Assembly (NCBI GenBank): GCA_029243165.1 | Contig: JAQWSN010000002.1 | Coordinates: 18,592 to 82,591 of the forward strand | DNA from: Flavobacteriaceae bacterium | Lineage (GTDB): Bacteria > Bacteroidota > Bacteroidia > Flavobacteriales > Flavobacteriaceae | DNA length: 64,000 bases | Direction: 5' to 3' | Shown here: positions 7,924 through 17,009 of the stretch, piece after piece | Position numbering within the stretch: position 1 is the stretch's first letter | Layout of the letters: each line of letters begins with the position of its first letter | Program-made: the position numbers and the translations under genes | Notes under the pieces: model-generated | Databases searched by the model: none | Told to the model about the DNA's origin: nothing | The model's input: the letters and a program-made list of their open reading frames with translations, nothing else

Positions 7924-8846
7924 TCGGATTTCTTGTTGTTTTTAATGTTTTGAGCTTTCATTGCCTCACCAATTTGGTTACTTGCGGTAAAAGAGGCAAC
8001 CATGTTGTTGAGCATTTCACTTCCTGCTTGAGGAGAGTTGGGCAATAAAATTAAGTTGCTGTTGGTTTCTTCTCCAATAGATTGAAGGGTATCGTAATGC
8101 TGGGTCACAACAATCAATGCTGAGGCTTCTTGAGAATTAATTCCCACACCGTTCAAAACGTCAACGGACTCTTCCAGACCACGAGCAATTTCTCTTCTTT
8201 GGTCAGCAATTCCTTGCCCTTGCAAACGCTTGCTTTCTGCTTCAGCCTTTGCTTTTTCAACAATTAAAATTCGTTCTGCATCACCTTCGTACTGTGCAGC
8301 AACTTTTTTTCGTTCGGCAGCATTAATGCGATTCATTGCGGCTTTAACTTCACTATCGGGATCAATGTCTGTCACCAGCGCTTTAATAATGTCATAACCG
8401 TAATTGATCATGGCGTCGTTCAATTCTCCTTTAACGGCATTTGCTATTTCATCTTTTTTCTCGAAAACATCATCCAATTTCATTTTGGGCACCACAGCAC
8501 GAACCACATCAAACACATAAGAAGTGATTTGATCTTGTGGATAATCCAATTTGTAAAAAGCGTCATAGACTTTTTCCTGTACAACTTTGTACTGGACGGA
8601 CACTTTGAGTTTTACAAAAACATCATCTTTCGTTTTTGTTTCTACAATAACATCTAATTGCAATATGCGAAGGCTAATTCTCCCCGAAATCTTATCAATT
8701 AAAGGGATTTTAAAATGTAATCCAGACTGACGGATTTTCAAAAATTTACCAAATCGCTCAACGATCGCAGCTGTTTGCTGCTTAACAACAAAAAGGCCTG
8801 TTAACAAAAACAGGGCGAAAATTCCAATAATAATAAAAGGGATCAT
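7920..8846 (-). CDS. SPFH/band 7 domain membrane protein
   Basis: A 308-residue stomatin/prohibitin-like protein. Residues 1-20 form one N-terminal membrane anchor (IPFIIIGIFALFLLTGLFVV). An SPFH domain follows (about 22-190, with VERFGKFLKIRQSGLHFKIP and the DVFVKLKVSVQYKV strands). Next comes an Ala/Glu/Lys-rich coiled coil (about 190-235, ERKKVAAQYEGDAERILIVEKAKAEAESKR region). Such proteins oligomerise into membrane scaffolds; the closest resemblance is to the HIR/paraslipin group rather than HflC/HflK. The Asn/Lys-rich tail lacks a known motif. It is downstream of gltX on the same strand (five-base gap) and probably shares its transcript; it overlaps the end of glnS by four bases. Confidence 0.88.
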   Translation of the reverse strand: MIPFIIIGIFALFLLTGLFVVKQQTAAIVERFGKFLKIRQSGLHFKIPLIDKISGRISLRILQLDVIVETKTKDDVFVKLKVSVQYKVVQEKVYDAFYKLDYPQDQITSYVFDVVRAVVPKMKLDDVFEKKDEIANAVKGELNDAMINYGYDIIKALVTDIDPDSEVKAAMNRINAAERKKVAAQYEGDAERILIVEKAKAEAESKRLQGQGIADQRREIARGLEESVDVLNGVGINSQEASALIVVTQHYDTLQSIGEETNSNLILLPNSPQAGSEMLNNMVASFTASNQIGEAMKAQNIKNNKKSD

Positions 8847-8851
8847 AGGGT

Positions 8852-10336
8852 CTAAGTTTTTAGGTTAAAAAATGTAATGGCGCGGTCAATGCGTTTTAAA
8901 GTTACGTCTTTACCCAATAGCATACAAATTTGAAATACGTCTGGTCCCGCAAGTTTTCCTACCAATGCAAGCCTTAATGACTGCATCATTAAACCCGTGT
9001 TTATTTCATTTTGTTTTGCCCATGGCATAAGAACCTCTTTTAGGTTGTTCAAATCCTGAATTTGTTGAATTTGATCGAAGATTTTTTGTAGGACTCCAGC
9101 CGGATCTCTCGGGGTTAATTTTTTCACCACTTTTTCATCATAATCTGTTGTATTATGTATCCACTCCATTTCATTTTTCAGATCCTCCAACGTAAATAAT
9201 CGTTCTTTTAAAAGCTCTAACAACTTTAACTGTTTTGCTTCATCAATACCTTTCAGTTGATCATTTATGATTGGAATTTCTATCAATTCATGAGTCTCTA
9301 GTTTAATGATATGTTGATGATTGATCCATTTTGCCTTTTCAAAATCAAAGCGGGCACCTCCTTTTTGAATACCATCTAATCCAAAAGCATTTTCCAACTC
9401 TTGGAGTTCATAGACCTCGCGTTCGGTTCCACTATTCCATCCCAAAAGGGCCAAATAATTGATTAAACCTTTAGGAAGAAAACCGATTTCTTTAAAGCCA
9501 AAGGTTTCTTTGCCCCAAGCCAAAGGGAAAACAGGAAAGCCTTCTTTATCTCCATCCCTTTTGGATAATTTTCCTTTGCCCGAGGGCTTTAATATTAGGG
9601 GCAAATGCATGAATTTAGGTGACGTCCATTCAAAAGCGTCATAGATCAATTGGTGAATGGGTAAAGACGGGAGCCATTCCTCCCCACGGATAACACAAGT
9701 GATCTTCATCAATTGATCGTCTACAACATTAGCAAAATGGTATGTTGGCATACCATCACTTTTCATTAGGATTTTATCGTCTAGTAAAGAGCTGTCTAAT
9801 TCTATTGTTCCTCTTATTTCATCAAAAACGGTTATTCTCACTCCAGGGTCTACCTTAAGCCGCACTACAAAGGATCCCTCTAGCCTTTTGTCAACATCCT
9901 CCTTGTCCAGAGTTAAGCTATTTAAAAATTGCATTCTGTTTTCTGCCCCATACCTAAAGGTTTCACCTTTATCTTCTGACTTTTTTCTTTCATCCTGAAG
10001 CGTTTCCGTTTTATCAAAAGCATAGTATGCTTTGCCTTTTTGTACAAGCTCGCTTATGTATTTTTGGTAGATATCCCTTCGTTCACTTTGCCTGTAGGGT
10101 CCATATTTCCCTCCGTTTGAAGGCCCTTCATCTGGAATCAGCCCAGACCATTCCAAAGCGTTTTGAATGTACGCTTCACTTCCTTTGACATATCGGTTTT
10201 GGTCTGTATCCTCAACCCGTAAAATAAAAACGCCATTATTTTTTCTAGCAAACAAATAATTAAACAAAGCTGTTCTCAGCCCGCCTATGTGTAAAGGGCC
10301 CGTTGGGCTTGGCGCAAAGCGTACGCGTGTCTCCAT
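8852..10336 (-). CDS. gltX: Glutamate--tRNA ligase
   Basis: Class I synthetase charging tRNA-Glu. The N terminus METRVRFAPSPTGPLHIGG carries the HIGH-type motif (HIGG, residues 16-19) and the KMSKS counterpart GKLSKRDGD is near residue 258. LRVEDTDQNR and the FNYLFARKN block are typical of bacterial GluRS. The protein has 494 residues, a usual length. A TTG 12 bases further upstream (10346-10348) is in frame, but it sits inside the perfect -7 promoter box at 10346-10353, so the ATG at 10336 must be used. It is divergent from ybeY, and the SPFH gene follows five bases after its stop. Confidence 0.96.
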   Translation of the reverse strand: METRVRFAPSPTGPLHIGGLRTALFNYLFARKNNGVFILRVEDTDQNRYVKGSEAYIQNALEWSGLIPDEGPSNGGKYGPYRQSERRDIYQKYISELVQKGKAYYAFDKTETLQDERKKSEDKGETFRYGAENRMQFLNSLTLDKEDVDKRLEGSFVVRLKVDPGVRITVFDEIRGTIELDSSLLDDKILMKSDGMPTYHFANVVDDQLMKITCVIRGEEWLPSLPIHQLIYDAFEWTSPKFMHLPLILKPSGKGKLSKRDGDKEGFPVFPLAWGKETFGFKEIGFLPKGLINYLALLGWNSGTEREVYELQELENAFGLDGIQKGGARFDFEKAKWINHQHIIKLETHELIEIPIINDQLKGIDEAKQLKLLELLKERLFTLEDLKNEMEWIHNTTDYDEKVVKKLTPRDPAGVLQKIFDQIQQIQDLNNLKEVLMPWAKQNEINTGLMMQSLRLALVGKLAGPDVFQICMLLGKDVTLKRIDRAITFFNLKT

Positions 10337-10345
10337 TTTTTTCTG

Positions 10346-10353
10346 CAAAGATA
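10346..10353 (-). promoter_or_regulatory. Promoter -7 box of gltX (TATCTTTG)
   Basis: Exact TAnnTTTG on the reverse strand, ending ten bases before the gltX ATG. It decides the gltX start codon. Confidence 0.6.
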
Positions 10354-10396
10354 GTAGCTTATGTGCAGATAATTCCCATCACCTTTACAAATCAGC

Positions 10397-10404
10397 TATA
10401 TTTG
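10397..10404 (+). promoter_or_regulatory. Promoter -7 box of ybeY-mnmG (TATATTTG)
   Basis: Exact TAnnTTTG on the forward strand, positioned just before the conserved N terminus of YbeY. Transcription would start near 10409, which conflicts with all table-11 start codons upstream in that frame. Confidence 0.5.
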
Positions 10405-10845
10405 CAAAAAAGTTTTACTATTATTGAGTTTCACAACATACCCGACTATTTTTCTCTGGAAGGACTAGAACAACTTTTAGTGTCCTATGTTGACTCTTTT
10501 GGTTATTCGATAGATCAACTGGTTTACAATTTTGTTTCCAAAGAAAAAATGTTGTCATTAAATCAACAATTTCTAAATCACGATACGCATACTGATATTA
10601 TTAGTTTTGATTACTCAAAAAACAAATCTCTCAGAGCAGAATTTTTCATATCTCCATGGGCAATAAGCCACTCAGCGAAGACACACTTACAAAGCGCTGA
10701 AAATGAGACAATTAGGGTTGTTATTCACGGCGTTTTACATTGTTTGGGCTACAAAGACGACACAGAAGCCAATAAATTGGAGATGAGAAAAAAGGAAGAC
10801 GAATTTATCAAAATGTTCCACGTGAAACACAAAAGCCATGTTTGA
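10402..10845 (+). CDS. ybeY: rRNA maturation RNase YbeY
   Basis: Zinc-dependent endoribonuclease needed for 16S rRNA 3' end maturation and ribosome quality control. Residues LNHDTHTDIISFDY and the metal site HGVLHCLGYKDD identify the family. The third metal ligand, His in E. coli, is Asp here, a form I believe is common in Bacteroidota. The start is uncertain. The nearest accepted codon, TTG 10402, overlaps the promoter box; GTG 10363 lies further upstream; homology would fit the ATT codons at 10420 or 10423, giving I-E-F-H-N. The last codons (F-H-V-K-H) encode a parS site. The gene overlaps mnmG by eight bases, so the two are co-translated. Confidence 0.88.
   Translation: MQKSFTIIEFHNIPDYFSLEGLEQLLVSYVDSFGYSIDQLVYNFVSKEKMLSLNQQFLNHDTHTDIISFDYSKNKSLRAEFFISPWAISHSAKTHLQSAENETIRVVIHGVLHCLGYKDDTEANKLEMRKKEDEFIKMFHVKHKSHV
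10814..10829. promoter_or_regulatory. parS-like ParB/Spo0J binding site 1 (TGTTCCACGTGAAACA)
   Basis: A perfect match to the widely conserved bacterial centromere consensus TGTTNCACGTGAAACA. It lies in the last codons of ybeY, 9 bases before the mnmG start. ParB binds such sites near the replication origin and spreads to form the partition complex. No parA or parB gene is inside the window. Confidence 0.8.
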
Positions 10846-12709
10846 TACTTCTTATGATGTTATTGTTGTTGGAGCGGGTCATGCCGGATGTGAAGCCGCT
10901 GCTGCCTCTGCGAACCTCGGATCCAAGACGCTCTTAGTAACCATGAATTTGCAAAACATGGCTCAAATGTCATGTAACCCTGCTATGGGAGGGATAGCTA
11001 AAGGACAGATAGTTAGGGAGATAGATGCGTTAGGGGGCTATTCTGGAATTGTTTCCGACCGAAGTGCAATCCAGTTTAAAATGCTCAATCAATCCAAAGG
11101 TCCAGCCATGTGGAGCCCTAGAGTACAATCTGATCGAAGTCTGTTTACGCTAGAATGGAGGAACTTGCTAGAAAAAACCCAAAATTTGGATTTTTATCAA
11201 GATACCATAGTCGACTTAGTTACCGAAGGAGATCAAGTAACAGGTGTACTCACATCACTCGGAATTAAAATTTACAGTAAAACCGTAATACTCACAAATG
11301 GCACCTTTTTGAACGGATTGATTCATATTGGGGAAAAGAATTTTGGTGGTGGACGTGCAGGTGAAAAAGCATCAATGGGATTAACTGCAGCACTTGAAAA
11401 TTTAGGATTTACCTCCGGTAGGATGAAAACCGGAACTCCTCCCCGTGTAGACGGACGATCATTGGATTATTCCCAAATGGAGGAACAGCCAGGAGATGTT
11501 AATCCCTCCAAATTCTCATTCACAGATCTCACTCAACCACTTTCCAATCAAATCAGTTGTCACATAACCCACACCAACGAATATGTTCATGACCTTCTTC
11601 GTGATGGCTTTGATCGCTCTCCCATGTTCAATGGTGCTATTAAAAGCACAGGACCACGATATTGCCCATCCATTGAGGACAAAATCAATCGATTTAGTGA
11701 TAAATCCCAACATCAAATCTTTGTTGAGCCGGAAGGTTGGAATACAGTTGAAGTCTATGTAAACGGGTTCTCTACATCACTTCCTGACGACATACAGTAC
11801 AACGCGCTCAAACAAGTACGAGGTTTTGAGAACGTCAAATTCTTCCGTCCTGGTTACGCTATTGAATATGATTATTTTCCTCCTACTCAATTGTTCCATA
11901 GTCTTGAAACAAAAGGGATTCAAAATCTTTTCTTTGCTGGACAAATCAATGGAACTACAGGTTATGAAGAAGCAGGGGCACAAGGAATCATGGCAGGTAT
12001 CAATGCGCATCTAAAATGTCGAAACGAAACCCCCTTCGTATTAGGAAGAGAAGAGGCCTACATCGGAGTCTTGATAGATGACCTCATTTTAAAAGGCACT
12101 GAGGAGCCCTATCGCATGTTTACCTCTCGAGCGGAATACCGAACACTGTTACGCCAAGATAATGCCGACCAAAGACTGACGCCAAAATCATACAAGTTAG
12201 GACTTGCTTCGGAAGAACGTTTAAAAAAGGTAGAACAAAAAGAAACAAAAAGCAGATCTCTAGTTACCTATCTTAAAAAAACCAGCTACACTTTAGATCA
12301 AGCAAATGAGTTACTACGAAACAAAAAAGACGTAGAGGTCAAACAAACAGACAAATTTGCTAAGTTGCTTTCCAGACCGAACATCAAGCGAGATGACCTT
12401 ATGAGTTTTAGTAGTCTTTCCGAATTTTTGAATAAATCGGAAATGGATGACACTATTTTCGAACAAGCAGAAATTGAAATCAAATACGCAGGATATATTG
12501 AAAAGGAAAAACGCACAGCAGATAAGTTGCAGCGCCTGGAAAACATCAAAATCCCAAAAGAATTCGATTACGATCGCTTGGCTTCTCTGTCACATGAAGC
12601 AAAGGAAAAACTCAATAAAATACAACCCGGCACTCTTGCCCAAGCGTCAAGGATTAGCGGAATCAATCCAAGTGATATCAGTGTTTTATTGGTCAGCATG
12701 GGTCGATAA
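10838..12709 (+). CDS. mnmG: tRNA uridine-5-carboxymethylaminomethyl(34) synthesis enzyme MnmG
   Basis: FAD-dependent subunit (GidA) that, with MnmE, adds the carboxymethylaminomethyl group to the wobble uridine of several tRNAs. The 623-residue protein has the N-terminal dinucleotide fold VVGAGHAGCEAA (residues 9-20), the signature SCNPAMGGIAKGQIVREID, the second signature GRMKTGTPPRVDGRS, and the C-terminal helical domain that binds MnmE (AGYIEKEKR and ISGINPSDISVLL). It starts inside ybeY (eight-base overlap). Its two ends are marked by parS-like sites at 10814 and 12717. mnmE is not in the window. Confidence 0.97.
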   Translation: MFDTSYDVIVVGAGHAGCEAAAASANLGSKTLLVTMNLQNMAQMSCNPAMGGIAKGQIVREIDALGGYSGIVSDRSAIQFKMLNQSKGPAMWSPRVQSDRSLFTLEWRNLLEKTQNLDFYQDTIVDLVTEGDQVTGVLTSLGIKIYSKTVILTNGTFLNGLIHIGEKNFGGGRAGEKASMGLTAALENLGFTSGRMKTGTPPRVDGRSLDYSQMEEQPGDVNPSKFSFTDLTQPLSNQISCHITHTNEYVHDLLRDGFDRSPMFNGAIKSTGPRYCPSIEDKINRFSDKSQHQIFVEPEGWNTVEVYVNGFSTSLPDDIQYNALKQVRGFENVKFFRPGYAIEYDYFPPTQLFHSLETKGIQNLFFAGQINGTTGYEEAGAQGIMAGINAHLKCRNETPFVLGREEAYIGVLIDDLILKGTEEPYRMFTSRAEYRTLLRQDNADQRLTPKSYKLGLASEERLKKVEQKETKSRSLVTYLKKTSYTLDQANELLRNKKDVEVKQTDKFAKLLSRPNIKRDDLMSFSSLSEFLNKSEMDDTIFEQAEIEIKYAGYIEKEKRTADKLQRLENIKIPKEFDYDRLASLSHEAKEKLNKIQPGTLAQASRISGINPSDISVLLVSMGR

Positions 12710-12716
12710 TAAGACA

Positions 12717-12732
12717 AGTTTCACGTGGAACA
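12717..12732. promoter_or_regulatory. parS-like site 2 (AGTTTCACGTGGAACA)
   Basis: Reads TGTTCCACGTGAAACT on the reverse strand: 15 of 16 bases of the first site, with the core TTCCACGTGAAAC intact and in the inverted orientation. It lies in the 26-base gap between mnmG and the methyltransferase gene. Confidence 0.75.
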
Positions 12733-12735
12733 TTT

Positions 12736-13578
12736 ATGAAATTAAAAGCGAAAATATCAAAAGTTAGGGACCACCTTGTCTCAGGAGAAACATTCAAAAT
12801 CCATTACCACGAGGATCTCGAGTACGCTTCCACAGAAATAGCCGAAGGGCTGGATTTGTCTCAATACTATCCCAAAACGAATTACGCTTCTCATCTACAA
12901 AAGCCCAAAGGGATTAAAGGAAAACTTTATGTTTTTGTCCAAAGCTTGATGTTGCGCTACAAACGCTCCATTATCAAGCAATACCAAACCGATATTCAAC
13001 TGCTTGACGTGGGAGGAGGGATCGGTGTTTTTGCCCACTATTTAAAAGAACGTGGCGACCGGGTTCAACTTGTCGAGCCAAGCCGTTCTGCAAGGGAAAT
13101 AGCAACCCACAAAGGACTTAAAACATACGGCTCTTTAAACGAAATTCCAAAAACCAGTGTCTTTTCTGTTATCTCGTTTTGGCATGTTTTAGAGCATGTC
13201 AAAAATTTAGAGGAATCATTGCAAAGCTATTCTGATTTGCTATGCAGTAAAGGATTAATTGTAATTGCAGTACCCAATTTAAACAGTTTTGATGCGCAAT
13301 ATTACGGATCCAATTGGGCTGCTTTGGATGTTCCTAGGCATCTTTGGCATTTTACCGAAAATGGAATTGTCCGAAAACTTGAAGAACAAGGCTTTTCTTT
13401 TATTAAAAGCTATCCTCTTTGGTTTGATGCATTTTACATTGCCTCTTTATCAGAGGGTTACGCTGGAAATAAATTTGCTTTTTTCAGAGGAATACTTATT
13501 GGATTGTTTTCAAATTTAAAAGCATTTTTCACGAAAGAATACTCTTCCAAAATTTATCTTTTTAGAAAAAAAGACTAG
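12736..13578 (+). CDS. Class I SAM-dependent methyltransferase
   Basis: A 280-residue methyltransferase with a methyltransf_23-like fold. SAM-binding motif I LLDVGGGIGVFAHYL is near residues 90-104, the acidic end of strand 2 is LVEPS, and the post-motif block SFWHVLEHVKNLEESL is near 150-165 (the H-V-L-E-H pattern is typical). The C terminus has a hydrophobic segment (FFRGILIGLFSNLKAF). The substrate cannot be told from the sequence; this protein follows mnmG in flavobacterial genomes as far as I recall. It begins four bases after the second parS-like site and overlaps holB tail-to-tail by four bases. Confidence 0.88.
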   Translation: MKLKAKISKVRDHLVSGETFKIHYHEDLEYASTEIAEGLDLSQYYPKTNYASHLQKPKGIKGKLYVFVQSLMLRYKRSIIKQYQTDIQLLDVGGGIGVFAHYLKERGDRVQLVEPSRSAREIATHKGLKTYGSLNEIPKTSVFSVISFWHVLEHVKNLEESLQSYSDLLCSKGLIVIAVPNLNSFDAQYYGSNWAALDVPRHLWHFTENGIVRKLEEQGFSFIKSYPLWFDAFYIASLSEGYAGNKFAFFRGILIGLFSNLKAFFTKEYSSKIYLFRKKD

Positions 13579-14690
13579 GGTTTTGGGGCATTAATAAGGC
13601 GGGTGAGTTGCAACGACATTTCTGCAAAGAGCATTTTAGAGTTTGCATTCCGTTGTACATAATAATGTTGTTTTTCAAACAAAGAGATCAGTTCAAGAAT
13701 GTTTTCACTATGAACAAAAGGTGCTAATTTTTCCAAATCGAAACCGGTTTCAGATTTAAAATGAATCAAATCCGAGAGTTTGTAGTTTTTCAAAAAAGCA
13801 TCTCTAAAAAACTGAATACCATATTCCAAAAAGGCTTTTTGCTTTTCCCTACCCAATACCGCAAGTTCATTAGACCACTGCATAAGATCAACTACAACCC
13901 CTTTATTACCCCTTGCTTTAAATGCAGAACGCAAACCTTGAACCAATAACGATTCGTATTCTTTATCCTGTCCTTCTGAAATTAGCAGTTGGAGTTTTCT
14001 AAAATCACCACCTGCTTGTTTCAGTATCTGAATTTTATTCGGTACGGATTCAGGAATATGTTGAGCTAGATTAGTTTCTTCAATAGGCCCCAATGTAAGT
14101 TGCTGACAACGAGACAGAACAGTAGGCAAAACGTTTTCTGTACTTTCACAAAGAAGAATAAAATAAGTGTTTTCAGGGGGCTCTTCTAATAATTTTAAAA
14201 AGGCGTTCGCAGCTTCCGCATTCATTTTTTCCAGTCCCCACAAAACACACACCTTATTTCCCCCACCAAAGGCTTTTAAATACAAGCTTTGATGAATTTT
14301 CTCAATTTCAGAGACTCCAATAATTCCTTGTTTATTTCCGACATCAATCCGATCAAACCAATCCGTGTAATTACTGTAGGGCTGTTCATCAAGCATGTCA
14401 AACCAATCCGAAGCATAATCACTAGAATACACAGCTTTTTCTGATCCTTTTTTTACCACAGGATAAATAAAGTGGAGGTTCGGATGTTGGCAGGATTGAC
14501 TTAATGTTTTACCAGTTTGATCTGTTTCTTTGACCTCCAAAACCTTTAAAGAAAACTCCAATGCCAATAGGAGATTACCATAGCCACTAATTGACGTAAC
14601 TAACTGTGCATGAGGAACTTGGCTCGAGTCCAAGAGATACTGTAAATGCTTTTTTGTTTGTTCTTGACCAATGAGATGTTTCCAAACCAT
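13575..14690 (-). CDS. holB: DNA polymerase III subunit delta'
   Basis: Clamp-loader subunit that works with delta and the tau/gamma ATPases to load the sliding clamp. The N terminus WKHLIGQEQTKKHLQYLLDSSQVPHAQL matches delta'. The Walker A position reads SISGYGNLLLA, without the Lys needed for ATP binding, as expected for this subunit. FLKLLEEPPENTYFILLCE and the SRCQ sensor motif follow. The zinc-module cysteines are mostly missing, giving a short 371-residue form. A near-consensus -7 box, TATCTTTA, lies at 14694-14701 on this strand, directly upstream. The gene is divergent from pgk. Confidence 0.93.
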   Translation of the reverse strand: MVWKHLIGQEQTKKHLQYLLDSSQVPHAQLVTSISGYGNLLLALEFSLKVLEVKETDQTGKTLSQSCQHPNLHFIYPVVKKGSEKAVYSSDYASDWFDMLDEQPYSNYTDWFDRIDVGNKQGIIGVSEIEKIHQSLYLKAFGGGNKVCVLWGLEKMNAEAANAFLKLLEEPPENTYFILLCESTENVLPTVLSRCQQLTLGPIEETNLAQHIPESVPNKIQILKQAGGDFRKLQLLISEGQDKEYESLLVQGLRSAFKARGNKGVVVDLMQWSNELAVLGREKQKAFLEYGIQFFRDAFLKNYKLSDLIHFKSETGFDLEKLAPFVHSENILELISLFEKQHYYVQRNANSKMLFAEMSLQLTRLINAPKP

Positions 14691-14775
14691 AGGTAAAGAT
14701 ACTGTTCCTCACGCACTTATCAGTCGCAATGATTTAAGTTCTTTTAAAAATACTAGGGAAGCTTTAGCATTATCG

Positions 14776-14783
14776 TATTTTTG
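14776..14783 (+). promoter_or_regulatory. Promoter -7 box of pgk (TATTTTTG)
   Basis: Exact TAnnTTTG, 17 bases before the pgk ATG at 14801. Confidence 0.6.
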
Positions 14784-14800
14784 TCAAAAATTTAATAGTA

Positions 14801-15988
14801 ATGCGCCTTTTAGAACAGCAAAATTTTCATGACCAACGCGCGATCGTACGTGTTGATTTTAATGTCCCTTTGAATGATGAACTTCAAGTGACTGACAAGA
14901 CACGAATTCAAGCAGCCAAACCAACAATAGACCACATTCTGTCTCAGGGAGGGAGTTGCGTTTTAATTTCTCATTTGGGTCGTCCAGAGGGAAGAGATCC
15001 AAAGCATTCTTTGAAGTATATCGTGGATACGGTTTCTGAGATTTTGGGAGTTTCCGTTCTTTTTTGTGATCAAGTAGTGGGTGAAAAAGCGTTAAATGCG
15101 TCAGGCCAACTAATGCCAGGGGAAGTTTTGTTAATGGAAAATTTAAGATATCACAAAGAGGAAACCAAAGGAGACGAAGCTTTTGCTGAGCAATTGTCAA
15201 AGCTTGGCTCAGTTTATGTAAATGATGCCTTCGGTACTGCACATCGTGCTCATGCTTCTACTACAATTATGGCGAAGTATTTTTCCGAGAATAAATGTTT
15301 TGGAGCCCTTTTGGCAAAAGAAGTTAAAGCCATTGATAAAGTATTGAAGAACGGAGAATCTCCAATAGTGGCAATTTTAGGAGGAGCCAAAGTTTCTTCC
15401 AAAATTACGATCATAGAATCTCTTTTAGATAAAGTAGACCACTTAATTATTGGAGGTGGAATGGTGTACACCTTTACAAAGGCATTGGGAGGGACTGTTG
15501 GAAATTCCATTTGTGAACCGGATTATTGTGATTATGCCCTAGAGCTTTTAGATAAGGCAAAATCCAAAGGTGTTGTAATTCATTTGCCGGTCGATGTTGT
15601 CGCAGGAGATACATTCAGTAATGATGCGAATCAGAGGGTTTTTGAAAGTAATACCATTCCAGATGGATGGGAAGGACTAGATGCAGGTCCTAAAAGTTGC
15701 GAAAAATTTCACGAGTTGATCCTTCAGTGTAAAACGATATTGTGGAACGGTCCTTTAGGTGTTTTTGAATTTCCCAATTTTGCAAAAGGAACGATTACTG
15801 TAGGTGAATCCATTGCAGAAGCAACAAAAGCAGGCGCCTTCTCTCTCGTAGGAGGAGGAGATTCTGTAGCAGCGGTTAAGCAGTTTGGTTTGGCTCCTAA
15901 AATGAGTTACATTAGTACTGGAGGTGGAGCAATGCTGGAAAGTTTGGAAGGCAAAACACTCCCCGGAATTGCCGCTTTAGAGTCTTAA
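14801..15988 (+). CDS. pgk: Phosphoglycerate kinase
   Basis: Transfers phosphate from 1,3-bisphosphoglycerate to ADP in glycolysis (reversed in gluconeogenesis). The 395-residue cytoplasmic enzyme has the N-terminal signature RVDFNVPLN (residues 18-26), substrate-binding LISHLGRPEG, the hinge and nucleotide domain VAILGGAKVSSKI, WNGPLGVFEFPNFAKGT and the C-terminal GGGDSVAAV loop. Length and motifs are complete. It has its own promoter and is followed 46 bases later by a DUF4837 lipoprotein gene. Confidence 0.97.
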   Translation: MRLLEQQNFHDQRAIVRVDFNVPLNDELQVTDKTRIQAAKPTIDHILSQGGSCVLISHLGRPEGRDPKHSLKYIVDTVSEILGVSVLFCDQVVGEKALNASGQLMPGEVLLMENLRYHKEETKGDEAFAEQLSKLGSVYVNDAFGTAHRAHASTTIMAKYFSENKCFGALLAKEVKAIDKVLKNGESPIVAILGGAKVSSKITIIESLLDKVDHLIIGGGMVYTFTKALGGTVGNSICEPDYCDYALELLDKAKSKGVVIHLPVDVVAGDTFSNDANQRVFESNTIPDGWEGLDAGPKSCEKFHELILQCKTILWNGPLGVFEFPNFAKGTITVGESIAEATKAGAFSLVGGGDSVAAVKQFGLAPKMSYISTGGGAMLESLEGKTLPGIAALES

Positions 15989-16034
15989 GACCTTTAAAAG
16001 CGTTGGTACCCTTTCAAAAATTAAATCAAACCTG

Positions 16035-17009
16035 ATGAAAAAAATACTCGCTCTTACTCTCTACACGATTGTTTTTCTATCCTGTAAAAATGAGGTGAAC
16101 CGAAAAGACGCATACGTTCCAGAATCAAGCGGAAACCTCAATCATGTGACTGTTGTAATGCCAGAAAAAGACTGGAATTCTAATTTAGGAAATACAGTCC
16201 GAGATGCCCTTCAGCAGGTTTATGAAGGATTACCCATTGACGAGCCGCAGTTTTCCTTAAATTATTTAAACCCCAAAACGTTTACGGGTTTTGCCCGTCA
16301 AGGACGCAATGTGGTTTGGTTTCAAAAAGACTCAACAGCTCGTTTTCAATTGGCACAAAATCAATTTGCGAGACCCCAAATTTTAGCCAGTATCACCGGT
16401 GAGGACGCTGAAATTCAACAATTTTTTTTTCAAGAAAACGCATCCCTTTTAAGACAAACAATTGCTGAAAATGAACGCAAAGAGAAAATGCGTAGGATTA
16501 GTAAATCCATTACTACAGAGAAAACCCTAGAAAACCGATTTGGGATTAAGATCAACTACCCATCTGCATATGAAACAGTAAAAGACACAACAAACTTTGT
16601 ATGGATTCAAAAGCCAATACGAAAAGGACATTTAAATCTTATTGTTTACACCCTAAACGAAAAGGCTTTAGAGGGAAAATTTAGCAAACAAATTCTAGAC
16701 ATAAGAGATTCTATTGGAAAACTTCACGTCCCTGGAAGATTGAAAGGGAGCTATTTTATTACAGAAAGAGCGTTTCGACCCTATTTTTATCAGACAGAAT
16801 TGGATGGAAAAAAAACCTATTTAACAAAAGGGACCTGGGAAGTAGCTAATGACTTCATGGCAGGGCCTTACGTAAATTATGCGATAAGGGATAGCCTCTC
16901 AAAAAGATGGATTGTAATAGAAGGGTTCGCTTTTGCACCCTCAGCAAGCAAAAGAGAGCATATGTTTGAACTAAACACAATTCTGACCTCTTTCAGGAGG
17001 CTGAACTAG
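16035..17009 (+). CDS. DUF4837 family lipoprotein
   Basis: A 324-residue predicted lipoprotein. The signal peptide ends at lipobox VFLS-Cys17, so it should be acylated and placed in an envelope membrane. The body matches DUF4837, found almost only in Bacteroidota: [20 protein letters not shown] early on, [19 protein letters not shown] in the middle and [24 protein letters not shown] near the end. Its function is unknown. It follows pgk with no visible promoter in the gap, and its 3' end overlaps tatA (opposite strand) by four bases. Confidence 0.8.
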   Translation: MKKILALTLYTIVFLSCKNEVNRKDAYVPESSGNLNHVTVVMPEKDWNSNLGNTVRDALQQVYEGLPIDEPQFSLNYLNPKTFTGFARQGRNVVWFQKDSTARFQLAQNQFARPQILASITGEDAEIQQFFFQENASLLRQTIAENERKEKMRRISKSITTEKTLENRFGIKINYPSAYETVKDTTNFVWIQKPIRKGHLNLIVYTLNEKALEGKFSKQILDIRDSIGKLHVPGRLKGSYFITERAFRPYFYQTELDGKKTYLTKGTWEVANDFMAGPYVNYAIRDSLSKRWIVIEGFAFAPSASKREHMFELNTILTSFRRLN

